In this document: positions 1-11,318 of the stretch, in pieces
Numbering within the stretch: the stretch's first letter is position 1
Layout of the letters: every line of letters starts with the position of its first letter
NCBI GenBank assembly: GCA_017481945.1
Contig: JAFUOJ010000006.1
Span: 53,174-117,173, forward strand
Length of the DNA: 64,000 bases
Direction of reading: 5' to 3'
DNA from: Parabacteroides sp.
Lineage (GTDB): Bacteria; Bacteroidota; Bacteroidia; Bacteroidales; Tannerellaceae
Position numbers and translations under genes: made by a program
Notes under the pieces: generated by a model
Told to the model about the DNA's origin: nothing
Database searches by the model: none
The model's input: only the letters and a program-made list of their open reading frames with translations

Positions 1-581
1 CAAAGGGTTCTGTAGAGGAATTTGTTACGCTGATTCGTGTATATTACCAAGCTGTCATGGCAGTACAATTAGGTGTTACGAATCTTAATATACTAAACGA
101 TATGGCATTGTTTAAACGTATGTTGAAGATTCCGACACAGAATAACAAATTAGGTGTTGCTGAAAAATCACGTGCCCGTAAAGTCTTAATGCAAGAATAT
201 GGTTTAAATGAAAACTTCTTTAAAGAAATAGACGCTTCTATCAAGAAGAATTGTAAAAACCAGAATGATATTAAGTCTTATTTCATCATGTATCAAGGAT
301 TCAATAATGACTTATTCTCATTATTGGATAACTTAATGCAATGGAAGTTCCGTTTCTCCATGTTAGTTAAGAAACTATTATATGCACAAACGCAGAAAAC
401 AATTCATGAAATTGTAACTCGTTCAGAATGGAAAGATATTAACGTGCAAAAAGTTGCTTGGAGAATTCGTAAATATAAAGAGACTTTAGGGTATTCAGAA
501 CAATGGATGGTAGACTTTGTCTATAATGTTGTACTGATGGCAAGAGAAGACGCAAAAAAGAAAAAGAAAGACGATAAGTAA
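1..581 (+). CDS. Conserved protein of unknown function, 5' end cut off by the window edge
   Basis: The frame is open from base 3 with no stop, so the gene begins before the window; the ATG at 57 is probably internal. The visible 192 codons are rich in Lys, Asn and aromatic residues and look alpha-helical, with a highly charged tail (AREDAKKKKKDDK) that ends the protein. I see no signal peptide or membrane segment in the visible part and do not recognise the family. Its TAA stop overlaps the ATG of the next gene by one base, so the two are translationally coupled and probably co-transcribed with the DNA glycosylase. No function is assigned. Confidence 0.75.
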   Translation, partial: KGSVEEFVTLIRVYYQAVMAVQLGVTNLNILNDMALFKRMLKIPTQNNKLGVAEKSRARKVLMQEYGLNENFFKEIDASIKKNCKNQNDIKSYFIMYQGFNNDLFSLLDNLMQWKFRFSMLVKKLLYAQTQKTIHEIVTRSEWKDINVQKVAWRIRKYKETLGYSEQWMVDFVYNVVLMAREDAKKKKKDDK

Positions 582-1159
582 TGACAACCGAACAACATCC
601 TTTGGGGTTCTTTCTCCCAGAAAATACTCAATTGTTGATGTTGGGGAGTTTTCCACCTCCTCGCGTTCGTTGGTCTATGAACTTTTATTACCCGAATATC
701 CAAAACGATATGTGGAGGATACTCGGGTATCTCTTTTACAAGGATCGAAATTTCTTCTTAGAAACGAAGAAAAACTTCAGTGAAGAAAAAGCAAAAACAT
801 TCTGCCGAGAGATTGGAATCGGAATTGGAGATACGGCTGTTGAGGTTGTACGATTAAAAAACAATGCGTCTGACAATTTCCTACAAGTCATAAAAGCATT
901 AGATCCTGTCGAAGTTTTATCCCAAATCCCCCATTGTAGAGCATTGGTTGTTACCGGACAAAAAGCGATGGACACACTTCTTTCTGTATTACCTCCTATT
1001 GAGGAACCTGTAATAGGTTCATATTCAAACTTTACTCTATTAGAACGATCTTTTAGACTTTATCGAATGCCTTCTTCTTCTCGTGCCTATCCTAAACCAT
1101 TAGAAGAAAAAGCAGCTATTTATCATAAAATGTTCAAGGAACTAGATTTACTCAAATAG
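581..1159 (+). CDS. Uracil-DNA glycosylase superfamily protein (hypoxanthine/deoxyinosine-type)
   Basis: A 192-residue protein that probably excises a deaminated base (uracil or hypoxanthine) from DNA in base-excision repair. The UDG-superfamily active-site motif is visible as LMLGSFPP at about residues 19-26, followed by an aromatic YYPNIQNDMWRILG stretch typical of the short deoxyinosine glycosylase group. The second motif, normally LPSTSPAN in that group, appears as MPSSSRAY near residue 168. Length agrees with the family's 160-200 residues. It overlaps the stop of the upstream unknown gene (TAATGA arrangement), which indicates translational coupling. Substrate preference cannot be read from the sequence; a family 4 or Mug-like uracil glycosylase is the alternative. 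Confidence 0.75.
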   Translation: MTTEQHPLGFFLPENTQLLMLGSFPPPRVRWSMNFYYPNIQNDMWRILGYLFYKDRNFFLETKKNFSEEKAKTFCREIGIGIGDTAVEVVRLKNNASDNFLQVIKALDPVEVLSQIPHCRALVVTGQKAMDTLLSVLPPIEEPVIGSYSNFTLLERSFRLYRMPSSSRAYPKPLEEKAAIYHKMFKELDLLK

Positions 1160-1182
1160 TTATTCTTTTCTCCAATTCAACC

Positions 1183-1761
1183 TTAAAGTTCAATATCCTC
1201 TCCAGAGACAAGACCATTCATAATTGCATAAAAAGTAAGACCAGATACAGTCTTAATACCCAATTTAGCAGTTATATTCTTTCGATGGGTCAGCACCGTA
1301 TTTAAGCTTATACATAATTTATCTGCTATTTCTTTATTAGTTCCTCCTTTAACTATTAACTGAAGAACTTCAACTTCACGCACTGACAACTCTTTATTAC
1401 TGTCATTAGATAAGATCGTATTGTCTCCTGAAAAATATTGTTTTAATTGTTCAATAATCACCTCTTGGGAAGCCTGGACATAGACATAATTAATGGATGT
1501 ATTTTTTCTTACCTCGATACTATCAGCTGTTAAAACAATTGTTTTACTACGACGAGGTAAAAAGAAATCAACATTTAAGACAAATAGAGTTGCATTGGTA
1601 AAGAAATAATCAAATATATCACAGTGGGAATTGACTAAAGCTTCAAATGTATAGAAATAGGAAATCTCTACTGGAGGGAAATAATTAACCAATAAACTTT
1701 GTAACCCCAAACATTGCAATGTATCAGGCAATAAAATTGCGATATGTTTAATTGACTGCAT
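1183..1761 (-). CDS. LuxR/NarL-type transcriptional regulator with receiver-like N-terminus
   Basis: The C-terminal third (about residues 124-186) is a clear LuxR-type helix-turn-helix: LSVREVEVLQLIVKGGTNKE followed by the recognition helix around ISLNTVLTHRKNITAKLGI. The N-terminal 110 residues resemble a receiver domain: D65 is followed by FFLP as in the usual phospho-acceptor motif, but the paired acidic residues normally found near residue 10 are reduced to a single D13. The gene is last in a five-gene minus-strand operon, 13 bp after the RIC-like gene, and no histidine kinase is in sight, so control by a non-phosphorylation signal is plausible. It probably regulates its own operon; the target is inference. 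Confidence 0.8.
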   Translation of the reverse strand: MQSIKHIAILLPDTLQCLGLQSLLVNYFPPVEISYFYTFEALVNSHCDIFDYFFTNATLFVLNVDFFLPRRSKTIVLTADSIEVRKNTSINYVYVQASQEVIIEQLKQYFSGDNTILSNDSNKELSVREVEVLQLIVKGGTNKEIADKLCISLNTVLTHRKNITAKLGIKTVSGLTFYAIMNGLVSGEDIEL

Positions 1762-1774
1762 TCAAAGAAAAAAA

Positions 1775-2491
1775 TTAAGAACAAAGTTTCTCCATGGCAG
1801 CAACCATTGGGGTCAAAATTCGAAAACGAATACGATTATGTTGTTTTATATCTTTCTCTAAACTACTAATCGCAAAGATAACGGCATAACATAAATTCTC
1901 ATTATAATTACCAGAGAGATGTTTAATCATAATACTCTTCAAATCTGCTAATAAAGCTTCAATCGTATCTTCTACTTGATTCCCTAAATCCAATAAAAGG
2001 TCAGGATTAGAATCCCCTTGTACTTGATTCATCCCTAATCTTTCACTTAAAGAAAGACAATAAGGGAACCACTCTTTCTCATCCTTCAAGATTCTATTCA
2101 TCAATTCTTCTTTGAAAGATTGGAAAAATTTACCTATCAAACAAAGTGTACTGTTCGTTGGACCACTACTCTGTGCGATAAATGAACCTAAATGACGTTC
2201 TATATTAGGAATCTGATATCGTAAATAGGATTCATTGATCTTAATTAAATAATCGATAATCTGTGACATATGAAATGTTTGTAATTTCTTCTCAGGAAAA
2301 TATTCTTCATTTAAAAAGGTATTTATTACCGTCAAAAGAAAATCACAATCCAATTCATATTCTACACATATTTCTTGAACCGATTTATCTCCTAATCCTA
2401 AACGGATTCCAAACCGATTAATAACAGGAATGAGTGAGAGGTGTTCTTCCACCACCTCACTCATTTGCATATTAGAATATACTAAAGGCAT
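1775..2491 (-). CDS. RIC/ScdA-like protein with degenerate hemerythrin-type iron site
   Basis: A 238-residue protein whose N-terminus (VINRFGIRLGLGDKSVQEIC, residues 23-42) matches the ScdA_N/DUF542 pattern of the di-iron proteins RIC/YtfE that repair iron centres. In RIC that domain carries a conserved CC motif; here it is LGLG. The rest follows the RIC helical bundle (KFFQSFKEEL, then KDEKEWFPY), but by eye most ligand positions are changed: N86, S108, R133 and Q172 where RIC has His, R222 where it has Glu, with only D137 and H218 compatible. It sits between the TIM-barrel protein (4 bp gap) and the LuxR regulator (13 bp gap). A sensor or partner of the regulator is more likely than an iron-repair enzyme; this is inference. 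Confidence 0.6.
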   Translation of the reverse strand: MPLVYSNMQMSEVVEEHLSLIPVINRFGIRLGLGDKSVQEICVEYELDCDFLLTVINTFLNEEYFPEKKLQTFHMSQIIDYLIKINESYLRYQIPNIERHLGSFIAQSSGPTNSTLCLIGKFFQSFKEELMNRILKDEKEWFPYCLSLSERLGMNQVQGDSNPDLLLDLGNQVEDTIEALLADLKSIMIKHLSGNYNENLCYAVIFAISSLEKDIKQHNRIRFRILTPMVAAMEKLCS

Positions 2492-2495
2492 ACTT

Positions 2496-3434
2496 TTATG
2501 CTTCTTCCCATTGTTTACGAATAAGTTCTACTGCAGCAGGGACTAACACACTTTTATCTCCTTTACAACCACATTCAAAACTTACGTATTTATTATACCC
2601 AAGCATTTTAAGTCCCTTGAAACCATTTACATAGTTGTCTGCTTCTCCGTCTTCACCAGGCATACTACGGCGTTTACGACTTGCAATATGTACATGTTGT
2701 AAATACTCTCCAGCTGACAAAAAAGCACCCATATCAGAAGTTTCCTCCCAAGTCATGTGCCAAAAATCACCCATACAACGTACGCCTAGATTATTGATAT
2801 CACGACAAATCGATGCAGCGTCTGCAACTTGACGAAGATAAAAAGCTTCTTTTCTGTTCAAAGGCTCAAAAATAACAGTTGTACCATGCTCTTTTGCAAA
2901 ATTCCCCATTTCATTAAATTGCTCACACAAGAAATCACGAGTTTCTTGCGTATGAGGCATTACTGGTTTTTGAGAATTGAAAGCCGGAACAATAATCACA
3001 CCTGTTGATTCCAATTCACCAGCAGCCGCCATAATCTCTTTCATCGTATCCATACACTGTTTACGAATAGCTGGATCTGTTGAAAGAATAAATCCCTGGA
3101 AACCAGCGCAAATAGCACTTACCTTAATAGTACGACCATTTAAAGCCTCTTTAATTTCCTTTACACGATCTTTTAGATTACGACCACCTGGTTCAAATCC
3201 TACAACCCCTAATTTCTCCATATAGTCGAATTTCTCATTCAGAGTTTCTCCTATTGGAGTTCCTTCTTGAAAAGAAATCTTTAGTTCTGCATTATTTTTA
3301 CAACAAGCTTTCTTTTCGGCAGGACATTCTTCTTTAGCAGGAGTAGCTCCCCCACAAGCTACAAGTGTTGAGCTACCAGCAACAGCTGCACTCGCTAAAG
3401 TTGTTCTTAAAAAGTCTCTTCTATTAAATGCCAT
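2496..3434 (-). CDS. Tat-exported lipoprotein, sugar isomerase/epimerase-like TIM barrel
   Basis: A 312-residue member of the xylose isomerase-like TIM-barrel (AP_endonuc_2) superfamily. The N-terminus has a twin-arginine signal (NRRDFLRTTL) followed by a lipobox ending in Cys27 (LVACGG), so it should be exported folded and anchored as a lipoprotein. Barrel features include IFEPLNR (Glu ligand), GDFWHM, HVHIASRKR and the late VSFECG, all typical metal-binding strands. A Cys-rich stretch (ECPAEKKACCKNN) lies just after the anchor. It is 3 bp downstream of the Tat-exported Gfo/Idh/MocA protein. In other Bacteroidota such pairs act on 3-keto-sugars or other oxidised sugars outside the cytoplasm; here the substrate is unknown. 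Confidence 0.8.
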   Translation of the reverse strand: MAFNRRDFLRTTLASAAVAGSSTLVACGGATPAKEECPAEKKACCKNNAELKISFQEGTPIGETLNEKFDYMEKLGVVGFEPGGRNLKDRVKEIKEALNGRTIKVSAICAGFQGFILSTDPAIRKQCMDTMKEIMAAAGELESTGVIIVPAFNSQKPVMPHTQETRDFLCEQFNEMGNFAKEHGTTVIFEPLNRKEAFYLRQVADAASICRDINNLGVRCMGDFWHMTWEETSDMGAFLSAGEYLQHVHIASRKRRSMPGEDGEADNYVNGFKGLKMLGYNKYVSFECGCKGDKSVLVPAAVELIRKQWEEA

Positions 3435-3437
3435 AAC

Positions 3438-4820
3438 TTATTTTTTCTTTTCATCACGAGGTTTACCAGGAACTGGTACTGTAAATCCACTCATATCCAT
3501 CTTACCCAGATTCAAATCCTTTGGAGTATAATCCAATGGAGAAGCGGTCATTGCATCCCATGTTGTTTCTGCACCCGTATAAGCAGCTTCACGTCCCATA
3601 ATAGCAGCCATATTAGAAACAGCTGTTTCTGAAGCTTGTTCTATCGGTTTATTAGCACGAATACAATTTATCCAGTTTACATGTTCCAATGTATAAGGAT
3701 TTGTCTGTTTATAAGTAGCCTTTTCAGCTTCATGATCATATTGCCAGATTACATTTCCTGCCAAGTCTTTAATTACCTGACCTGAACTATTCCAAGAGCC
3801 TTTTGTACCTTGAATAAATTCACTCACATTATTTGCACAACCATCAATTTGGCGACACATACTATGTAAATGGATACCATTTTCCATCGTAAAATCAACA
3901 CTGAAGTTATCATACTGATCACCAGTGATACGACGTTGACGAGAACCGAAAGCAACTGCCTTAACAGGTTTCAAACCACTAAACCATGTAAATACATCAA
4001 TATTATGAACGTGCTGTTCTACAATATGATCACCAGATAACCACTTCCAGTTAACCCAGTCTTTAATCATATATTCACAGTCATTCCAATCTTTTTGACG
4101 TTCACGGAACCACAACATATTCTGATTCCAATATACTGTACCACCTGTAATTTCACCAATAGCACCTTCCATTATCTTTTGGTAAGCTGCCACATAACTA
4201 CGTTGATGGTGACGTTGTGTACCAGTTACAACACACAAATTCTTAGCTTGTGCCTGTTTTGCTGTAGCCATAATTGTACGATAACCCACTGGATCTACAC
4301 AGATCGGCTTTTCCAAGAATGAATGTTTACCTTTTTCAGTAGCATATTGGAAATGTACAGGACGGAATACAGGAGGAGTAGCAATAATAACCACATCTAC
4401 ACCACTATCAATCACCTGTTTGTAAGCGTCTAATCCCACGAATCTTTTTTCAGCAGGGATTTCAACTCCTTTTTCTTTTAGCTTATCAGCCAAAGCGTCA
4501 ACTCTTTCTTTAAATGTATCACCCAAAGCAACAATTGTAACGCCATTTGCAGCTTCCAAAAAGTTCAAAGCAGCACCAGAACCACGTCCACCACAACCAA
4601 TAACACCGGCTTTTAATTCTTTTCCATCATTTGCTTTATCTGGCAATTCCGGAATGTAATAAGTTCCTGGCTCTTTTAACGGTTTATTGGCAGCACTTTC
4701 AGCACCTCCAGCACATGAGGTTAATACGCTTGCACTACCTGTTCCGATTGCACCTAGTGCACCGGCCATAGCTGAACTCTTTAAAAAAGATCTTCTGCTA
4801 ATACTGTTTTCTTTCTTCAT
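3438..4820 (-). CDS. Tat-exported lipoprotein, Gfo/Idh/MocA family oxidoreductase
   Basis: A 460-residue NAD(P)-dependent sugar or cyclitol oxidoreductase. The N-terminus carries a twin-arginine motif (SRRSFLKSSA) and a lipobox ending at Cys36 (VLTSCAGG). The Rossmann fold starts at LKAGVIGCGGRGSG (about 69-82) and the family signature FLEKPICVDP, with the catalytic-type EKP motif, is near residue 170. The C-terminal half is the alpha/beta substrate domain, with HNIDVFTWFSG and a C-terminal extension. Tat export lets the protein carry its nucleotide bound, so reoxidation must occur outside the cytoplasm. The upstream gene encodes a tetraheme cytochrome, a reasonable electron partner. The substrate is unknown. 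Confidence 0.85.
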   Translation of the reverse strand: MKKENSISRRSFLKSSAMAGALGAIGTGSASVLTSCAGGAESAANKPLKEPGTYYIPELPDKANDGKELKAGVIGCGGRGSGAALNFLEAANGVTIVALGDTFKERVDALADKLKEKGVEIPAEKRFVGLDAYKQVIDSGVDVVIIATPPVFRPVHFQYATEKGKHSFLEKPICVDPVGYRTIMATAKQAQAKNLCVVTGTQRHHQRSYVAAYQKIMEGAIGEITGGTVYWNQNMLWFRERQKDWNDCEYMIKDWVNWKWLSGDHIVEQHVHNIDVFTWFSGLKPVKAVAFGSRQRRITGDQYDNFSVDFTMENGIHLHSMCRQIDGCANNVSEFIQGTKGSWNSSGQVIKDLAGNVIWQYDHEAEKATYKQTNPYTLEHVNWINCIRANKPIEQASETAVSNMAAIMGREAAYTGAETTWDAMTASPLDYTPKDLNLGKMDMSGFTVPVPGKPRDEKKK

Positions 4821-4853
4821 AATATGGATATTTTTAGATTCTTATAATCATTA

Positions 4854-6437
4854 TTATTTTGCTCCAATAGTTGGATCTGGTTCACATACCACACGGAATC
4901 CGATCCCACGAATATCTGAATACCACCAAATACTCTTTGGATTTTGAGGGTCTGTTTTAAGCCACGCGTCATGTTTTGTATAATCACGTGAGGCCGAACG
5001 AACATCCGCGGCATCTGATGTATAATTACCTCCACGAACAACCCATTCTTCACCATCGGTTACTAACGGATTTGTCACACTCTCCCCACCTTTACTATAA
5101 GCTTTAGGATCATATTTATCCGCACAATACTCCATCACATTACCCAACATATTTTTCAAACCAAATGGATTTGCCTTTACCTCTTTAGGTTCTTGAGTTC
5201 TATTTTTACTATTCTTTGCATAAATAACAAAAGAACTAATACTGTCTGTTTTCGCTTCAAAGAACTTACGCCAAAAACCTTGATCAGAAAAATCAGAAGG
5301 ATCACCTACAAAGAAATAGGGTGTCTCCGAACCTCCACGAGCTGCATATTCCCATTCAGCCTCAGTCGGTAAACGATATTTTTTTCCTGTCTTTTTAGAC
5401 AACCACTGACAAAATGTTTCTGCGGCATAATGAGTCATTGTAATAGCTGGACGTTCTCCACCTCCCCATCCTTGATCAGGGAATCCAAATGGAGGTGTAG
5501 GACCCGAAATCGCGTCAACCTCAGGGTCACTACTATTATTTGCATAAACTGTTTCTGGAGGAGTACGTCCTTCGCTCATTGTCTGTCCATAAAACGCCCA
5601 ATACTGATCCCAAGTAACTTCGACCTCTGCCATAAAGAATGGGCTTACTGTTACATTTCTAACTGGAGATTCATCCTCTTTATGGAAAGGTTCTTTATCT
5701 GTACTTCCCATTTTGAAAGAACCACCAGGGATAGCCACCATCTTAAATGAAACAGCAGTTCCAGGAATCTGTTCCGTATAATCAATGAAAGAAGTAACAG
5801 TAGTCGCTTCTTTAAAATAAAGACTTGTATCAACAGAAGTTGCAGCTGTTGGGATTCCAGTTAGCTTACCATGACTATAATCTGGATTATAGTGTCCAGC
5901 GTCAAGATGGCAACTGATACATTGTAAATCTAATTTCTTTTCATTTTCATCATAATAAAGATGAGCGGTAATACCATCTTGGGTAATTCCTTCAGGGAAT
6001 AAATTTTGATGACACTCCTTACATGATTCATTTGGAATATACTTAACTGCATGTTCTAATTCAGACTTCATATTCCAATCGAAATCTGCACTATCTTTCG
6101 TCAAATAAGACCAAACATCTTTTAATCCCAATTTTGCTTTTGCTGAATAATAATCCCAAGTATTATTTTGTGGCGGGAGGTGACAAGCTACACAATGCGT
6201 TTTAACTCCACTACCATTGTTCACATGTTTAGAAAGTTTCCAGCTATCCTGTACATGTGGATGAACATGACATACCATACAAGATTCATCTGATGAAAAA
6301 TACACAGAAGTATTATAAATGGCAATCATAATACCTGCACCTAAAAGCAATCCTATAAAAAGAATAAAAGACTTACTTTTAAACAGGTTCTTCTTTTCTT
6401 TAGAAGAATAAATGTTTGAGTTCTTATTTGCTGTCAT
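4854..6437 (-). CDS. Membrane-anchored tetraheme NapC/NrfH-type cytochrome c fused to a SUMF1 domain
   Basis: A 527-residue two-part protein. Residues 24-41 form one transmembrane anchor, followed by four CxxCH heme sites at 53-57, 82-86, 139-143 and 173-177, the arrangement of NapC/NrfH quinol dehydrogenases. From about residue 228 to 520 the sequence is a SUMF1/formylglycine-enzyme-like domain (MVAIPGGSFKMGS, YRLPTEAEWEYAARGG, NMLGNVMEY, WVVRGGNY, IGFRVV). The catalytic cysteine pair of true formylglycine enzymes is missing from the RGGNY...RSASR segment, so a structural or binding role is more likely. It is the first gene of the operon running to 1183 and probably passes electrons between the quinone pool and the Tat-exported oxidoreductase. 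Confidence 0.85.
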   Translation of the reverse strand: MTANKNSNIYSSKEKKNLFKSKSFILFIGLLLGAGIMIAIYNTSVYFSSDESCMVCHVHPHVQDSWKLSKHVNNGSGVKTHCVACHLPPQNNTWDYYSAKAKLGLKDVWSYLTKDSADFDWNMKSELEHAVKYIPNESCKECHQNLFPEGITQDGITAHLYYDENEKKLDLQCISCHLDAGHYNPDYSHGKLTGIPTAATSVDTSLYFKEATTVTSFIDYTEQIPGTAVSFKMVAIPGGSFKMGSTDKEPFHKEDESPVRNVTVSPFFMAEVEVTWDQYWAFYGQTMSEGRTPPETVYANNSSDPEVDAISGPTPPFGFPDQGWGGGERPAITMTHYAAETFCQWLSKKTGKKYRLPTEAEWEYAARGGSETPYFFVGDPSDFSDQGFWRKFFEAKTDSISSFVIYAKNSKNRTQEPKEVKANPFGLKNMLGNVMEYCADKYDPKAYSKGGESVTNPLVTDGEEWVVRGGNYTSDAADVRSASRDYTKHDAWLKTDPQNPKSIWWYSDIRGIGFRVVCEPDPTIGAK

Positions 6438-6581
6438 TTTTGTTTATGGAATTCAATTTATTGTTAATCTTAGTTAGAAAACTCGGCATAAAAGTAATAT
6501 TTTTTCATAAAATATAAAAGGTTCAATTTGTTATTTAACGTAATATGTATCCACATTATGGTTTTTTACCAGATATAAAAT

Positions 6582-6623
6582 AAGAGCCGTTTGTTTTTAC
6601 ATATATAAAGACAAACGGCTCTT
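6582..6623 (-). terminator. Rho-independent terminator after beta-galactosidase gene
   Basis: A perfect 13-bp stem (AAGAGCCGTTTGT with its complement, arms 6582-6594 and 6611-6623) lies just after the lacZ-like stop. It separates that transcription unit from the downstream cytochrome operon. Confidence 0.75.
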
Positions 6624-6632
6624 ATTTATAAA

Positions 6633-9743
<3,111 letters not shown>

Positions 9744-9756
9744 TCATTAATTGTTT

Positions 9757-10923
9757 TTATTCAATCCATTTTTGCCATTTCATTTCATTATTGTACCCAG
9801 AAGCAACCATAGTCTCTATAAATTGCATACCTCGTACTCCATCATAAACCGTAGGGAAATCCAAATACTTTTCATTAGGAGTCTCTCCTTTCTTCTGAGC
9901 TCTCACTGTCAATGAAAAATTACGATAAATATTGGCAAATGCCTCTATAAACCCTTCTGGATGCCCTGCCGGAGTACGTGTATTCCATAAAGACAGTTCA
10001 CTTAAATATCCATTATTACCGATATTTAAAATTTCAGTTGGGCGATTTCCCCATTTCAAAAGGAGAGTATTAGGTTCCATTTGTCGCCATTCTAAACCTC
10101 CCTTATCCCCATAAACACGAATACGAATATTATTAGCTTCTCCTGTACAAACTTGAGTAGCCATTAAAACACCCGTAACGTCGTTTTCATATCTCAAAAA
10201 AGCGGCCCCGTCATCATCAATAGGTCGCCCAGGAACAAACGATTTCAAATCCGCACAAAGCTCTTGTACCTTTAAACCCGTAATATACTCACTCAAATGC
10301 CAAGCATGCGTTCCAATATCACCTACACAGCCTGCTTTTCCCGATCGTTTAGGGTCACAACGCCATCCCGCATTATTTCCACCCAACAACTCAATTCGTT
10401 CAGAAAGCCAACCTTGGGTATACTCTACATATACACGACGCAATTTTCCTAATTCACCTTTTGCTATACGAGCCTTTGCCTCCTTCACTGCCGGATAAGC
10501 AGAATATACATGAGTAAGCGCTAATACAAGTCCTGTTTCTTCTACTTTCTGTTGAAGTTGTTTTGCCTCTTCCAACGAAAAAGTCATGGGTTTATCAATT
10601 ACAACATGAAAACCTCTTTCCAAAGCCATCATCGCTGGTTCAAAATGCCATCGATTAGGAGTAACAATCGTCACAAAATCCATACGTTCTCCTTCCGGTA
10701 ATGTCATCTCATGCTCAAACATTTCTTGATATGTATTATAAATACGATCTTCGGGTAAAAAATAAGAACGTCCTGAAGATTTTGAGATAGCAGGATCTAC
10801 ACTAAAACAGCCACAAACCAATTCTATTTGATTATCCATAAAAGCAGCTCGACGATGAATAGCGCCGATAAAAGCGTCACTTCCACCACCAACCATACCC
10901 ATTCTTAATTTTCTGTTTTCCAT
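9757..10923 (-). CDS. Gfo/Idh/MocA family oxidoreductase, cytoplasmic
   Basis: A 388-residue NAD(P)-dependent oxidoreductase without an export signal. The Rossmann motif is at the start (MGMVGGGSDAFIGAIHRRA) and the family signature VIDKPMTFSLEEA, with the DKP lysine, lies at about residues 108-120. CVGDIGTHAWHL matches the conserved GDxGxH active-site element of the second domain. The encoded enzyme probably oxidises or reduces a sugar or sugar acid released by the co-transcribed beta-galactosidase; substrate not determined. It differs from the Tat-exported paralogue at 3438-4820 in having no leader and no lipobox, so the two act in different compartments. A good -7/-33 promoter lies 51 bp upstream of the start. 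Confidence 0.85.
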   Translation of the reverse strand: MENRKLRMGMVGGGSDAFIGAIHRRAAFMDNQIELVCGCFSVDPAISKSSGRSYFLPEDRIYNTYQEMFEHEMTLPEGERMDFVTIVTPNRWHFEPAMMALERGFHVVIDKPMTFSLEEAKQLQQKVEETGLVLALTHVYSAYPAVKEAKARIAKGELGKLRRVYVEYTQGWLSERIELLGGNNAGWRCDPKRSGKAGCVGDIGTHAWHLSEYITGLKVQELCADLKSFVPGRPIDDDGAAFLRYENDVTGVLMATQVCTGEANNIRIRVYGDKGGLEWRQMEPNTLLLKWGNRPTEILNIGNNGYLSELSLWNTRTPAGHPEGFIEAFANIYRNFSLTVRAQKKGETPNEKYLDFPTVYDGVRGMQFIETMVASGYNNEMKWQKWIE

Positions 10924-10973
10924 GATATAATATATTTAGAAATTAACTTTATACAAGTATTATAGTTATTGCC

Positions 10974-11003
10974 CAAAGTTACAAAAATGTATAATATGTA
11001 CAA
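10974..11003 (-). promoter_or_regulatory. Bacteroidota-type promoter for Gfo/Idh and beta-galactosidase genes
   Basis: On the minus strand a TAACTTTG -7 box (10974-10981) is preceded by TTG (11001-11003) with a 19-bp spacer, matching the Bacteroidota consensus. It faces the gene starting at 10923. Confidence 0.6.
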
Positions 11004-11096
11004 TAAATACACTTGAATAAAGTCTTGACCCCTATTCTAAAAAAGAATAAAACCACAAAACATAAATGAAAATAATATGGATAGAAATTTAAAAAG

Positions 11097-11169
11097 CACG
11101 GAACGAGAGGCTCGAACTCCCGACACCTGGTTTTGGAGACCAGTGCTCTACCAACTGAGCTAGTTCCGT
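11097..11169 (-). tRNA. tRNA-Trp (anticodon CCA)
   Basis: A 73-nt cloverleaf on the minus strand. The acceptor stem pairs ACGGAAC with GTTCCGT, the anticodon stem is CTGGT/ACCAG around the loop CTCCAAA, giving anticodon CCA, and the T-arm has GGGAG-TTCGAGC-CTCTC. The discriminator base is G, as expected for Trp. The 3' CCA is not encoded, so the CCA-adding enzyme at 27848 is needed. Confidence 0.95.
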
Positions 11170-11180
11170 GTTTGCGGGTG

Positions 11181-11211
11181 CAAAGGTATAAGAATATTTT
11201 ATAATTCCAAA
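11181..11211 (-). promoter_or_regulatory. Promoter of tRNA-Trp
   Basis: On the minus strand TTTG (11208-11211), a 19-bp spacer and TACCTTTG (11181-11188) form a consensus Bacteroidota promoter 11 bp before the mature tRNA 5' end. Confidence 0.75.
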
Positions 11212-11260
11212 GAATTAGAAAGAAAATACTTTTATCAAATATTTTCTCATTTTATTATCC

Positions 11261-11268
11261 TATCTTTG
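11261..11268 (+). promoter_or_regulatory. Probable -7 box of the glutamine synthetase gene
   Basis: TATCTTTG matches the TAnnTTTG consensus 50 bp upstream of the ATG at 11319. No clear TTG is present at the -33 position, so the assignment rests on the -7 element. Confidence 0.5.
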
Positions 11269-11318
11269 AAACAATTAGTTAGCTATCATTTTTATAACAC
11301 AAAACAATTCAATAAAAC

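Noticed and set aside
4854-6437. Formylglycine-generating enzyme for sulfatases
   Set aside because: The catalytic cysteines are missing, the domain is fused to a cytochrome, and no sulfatase gene is nearby.
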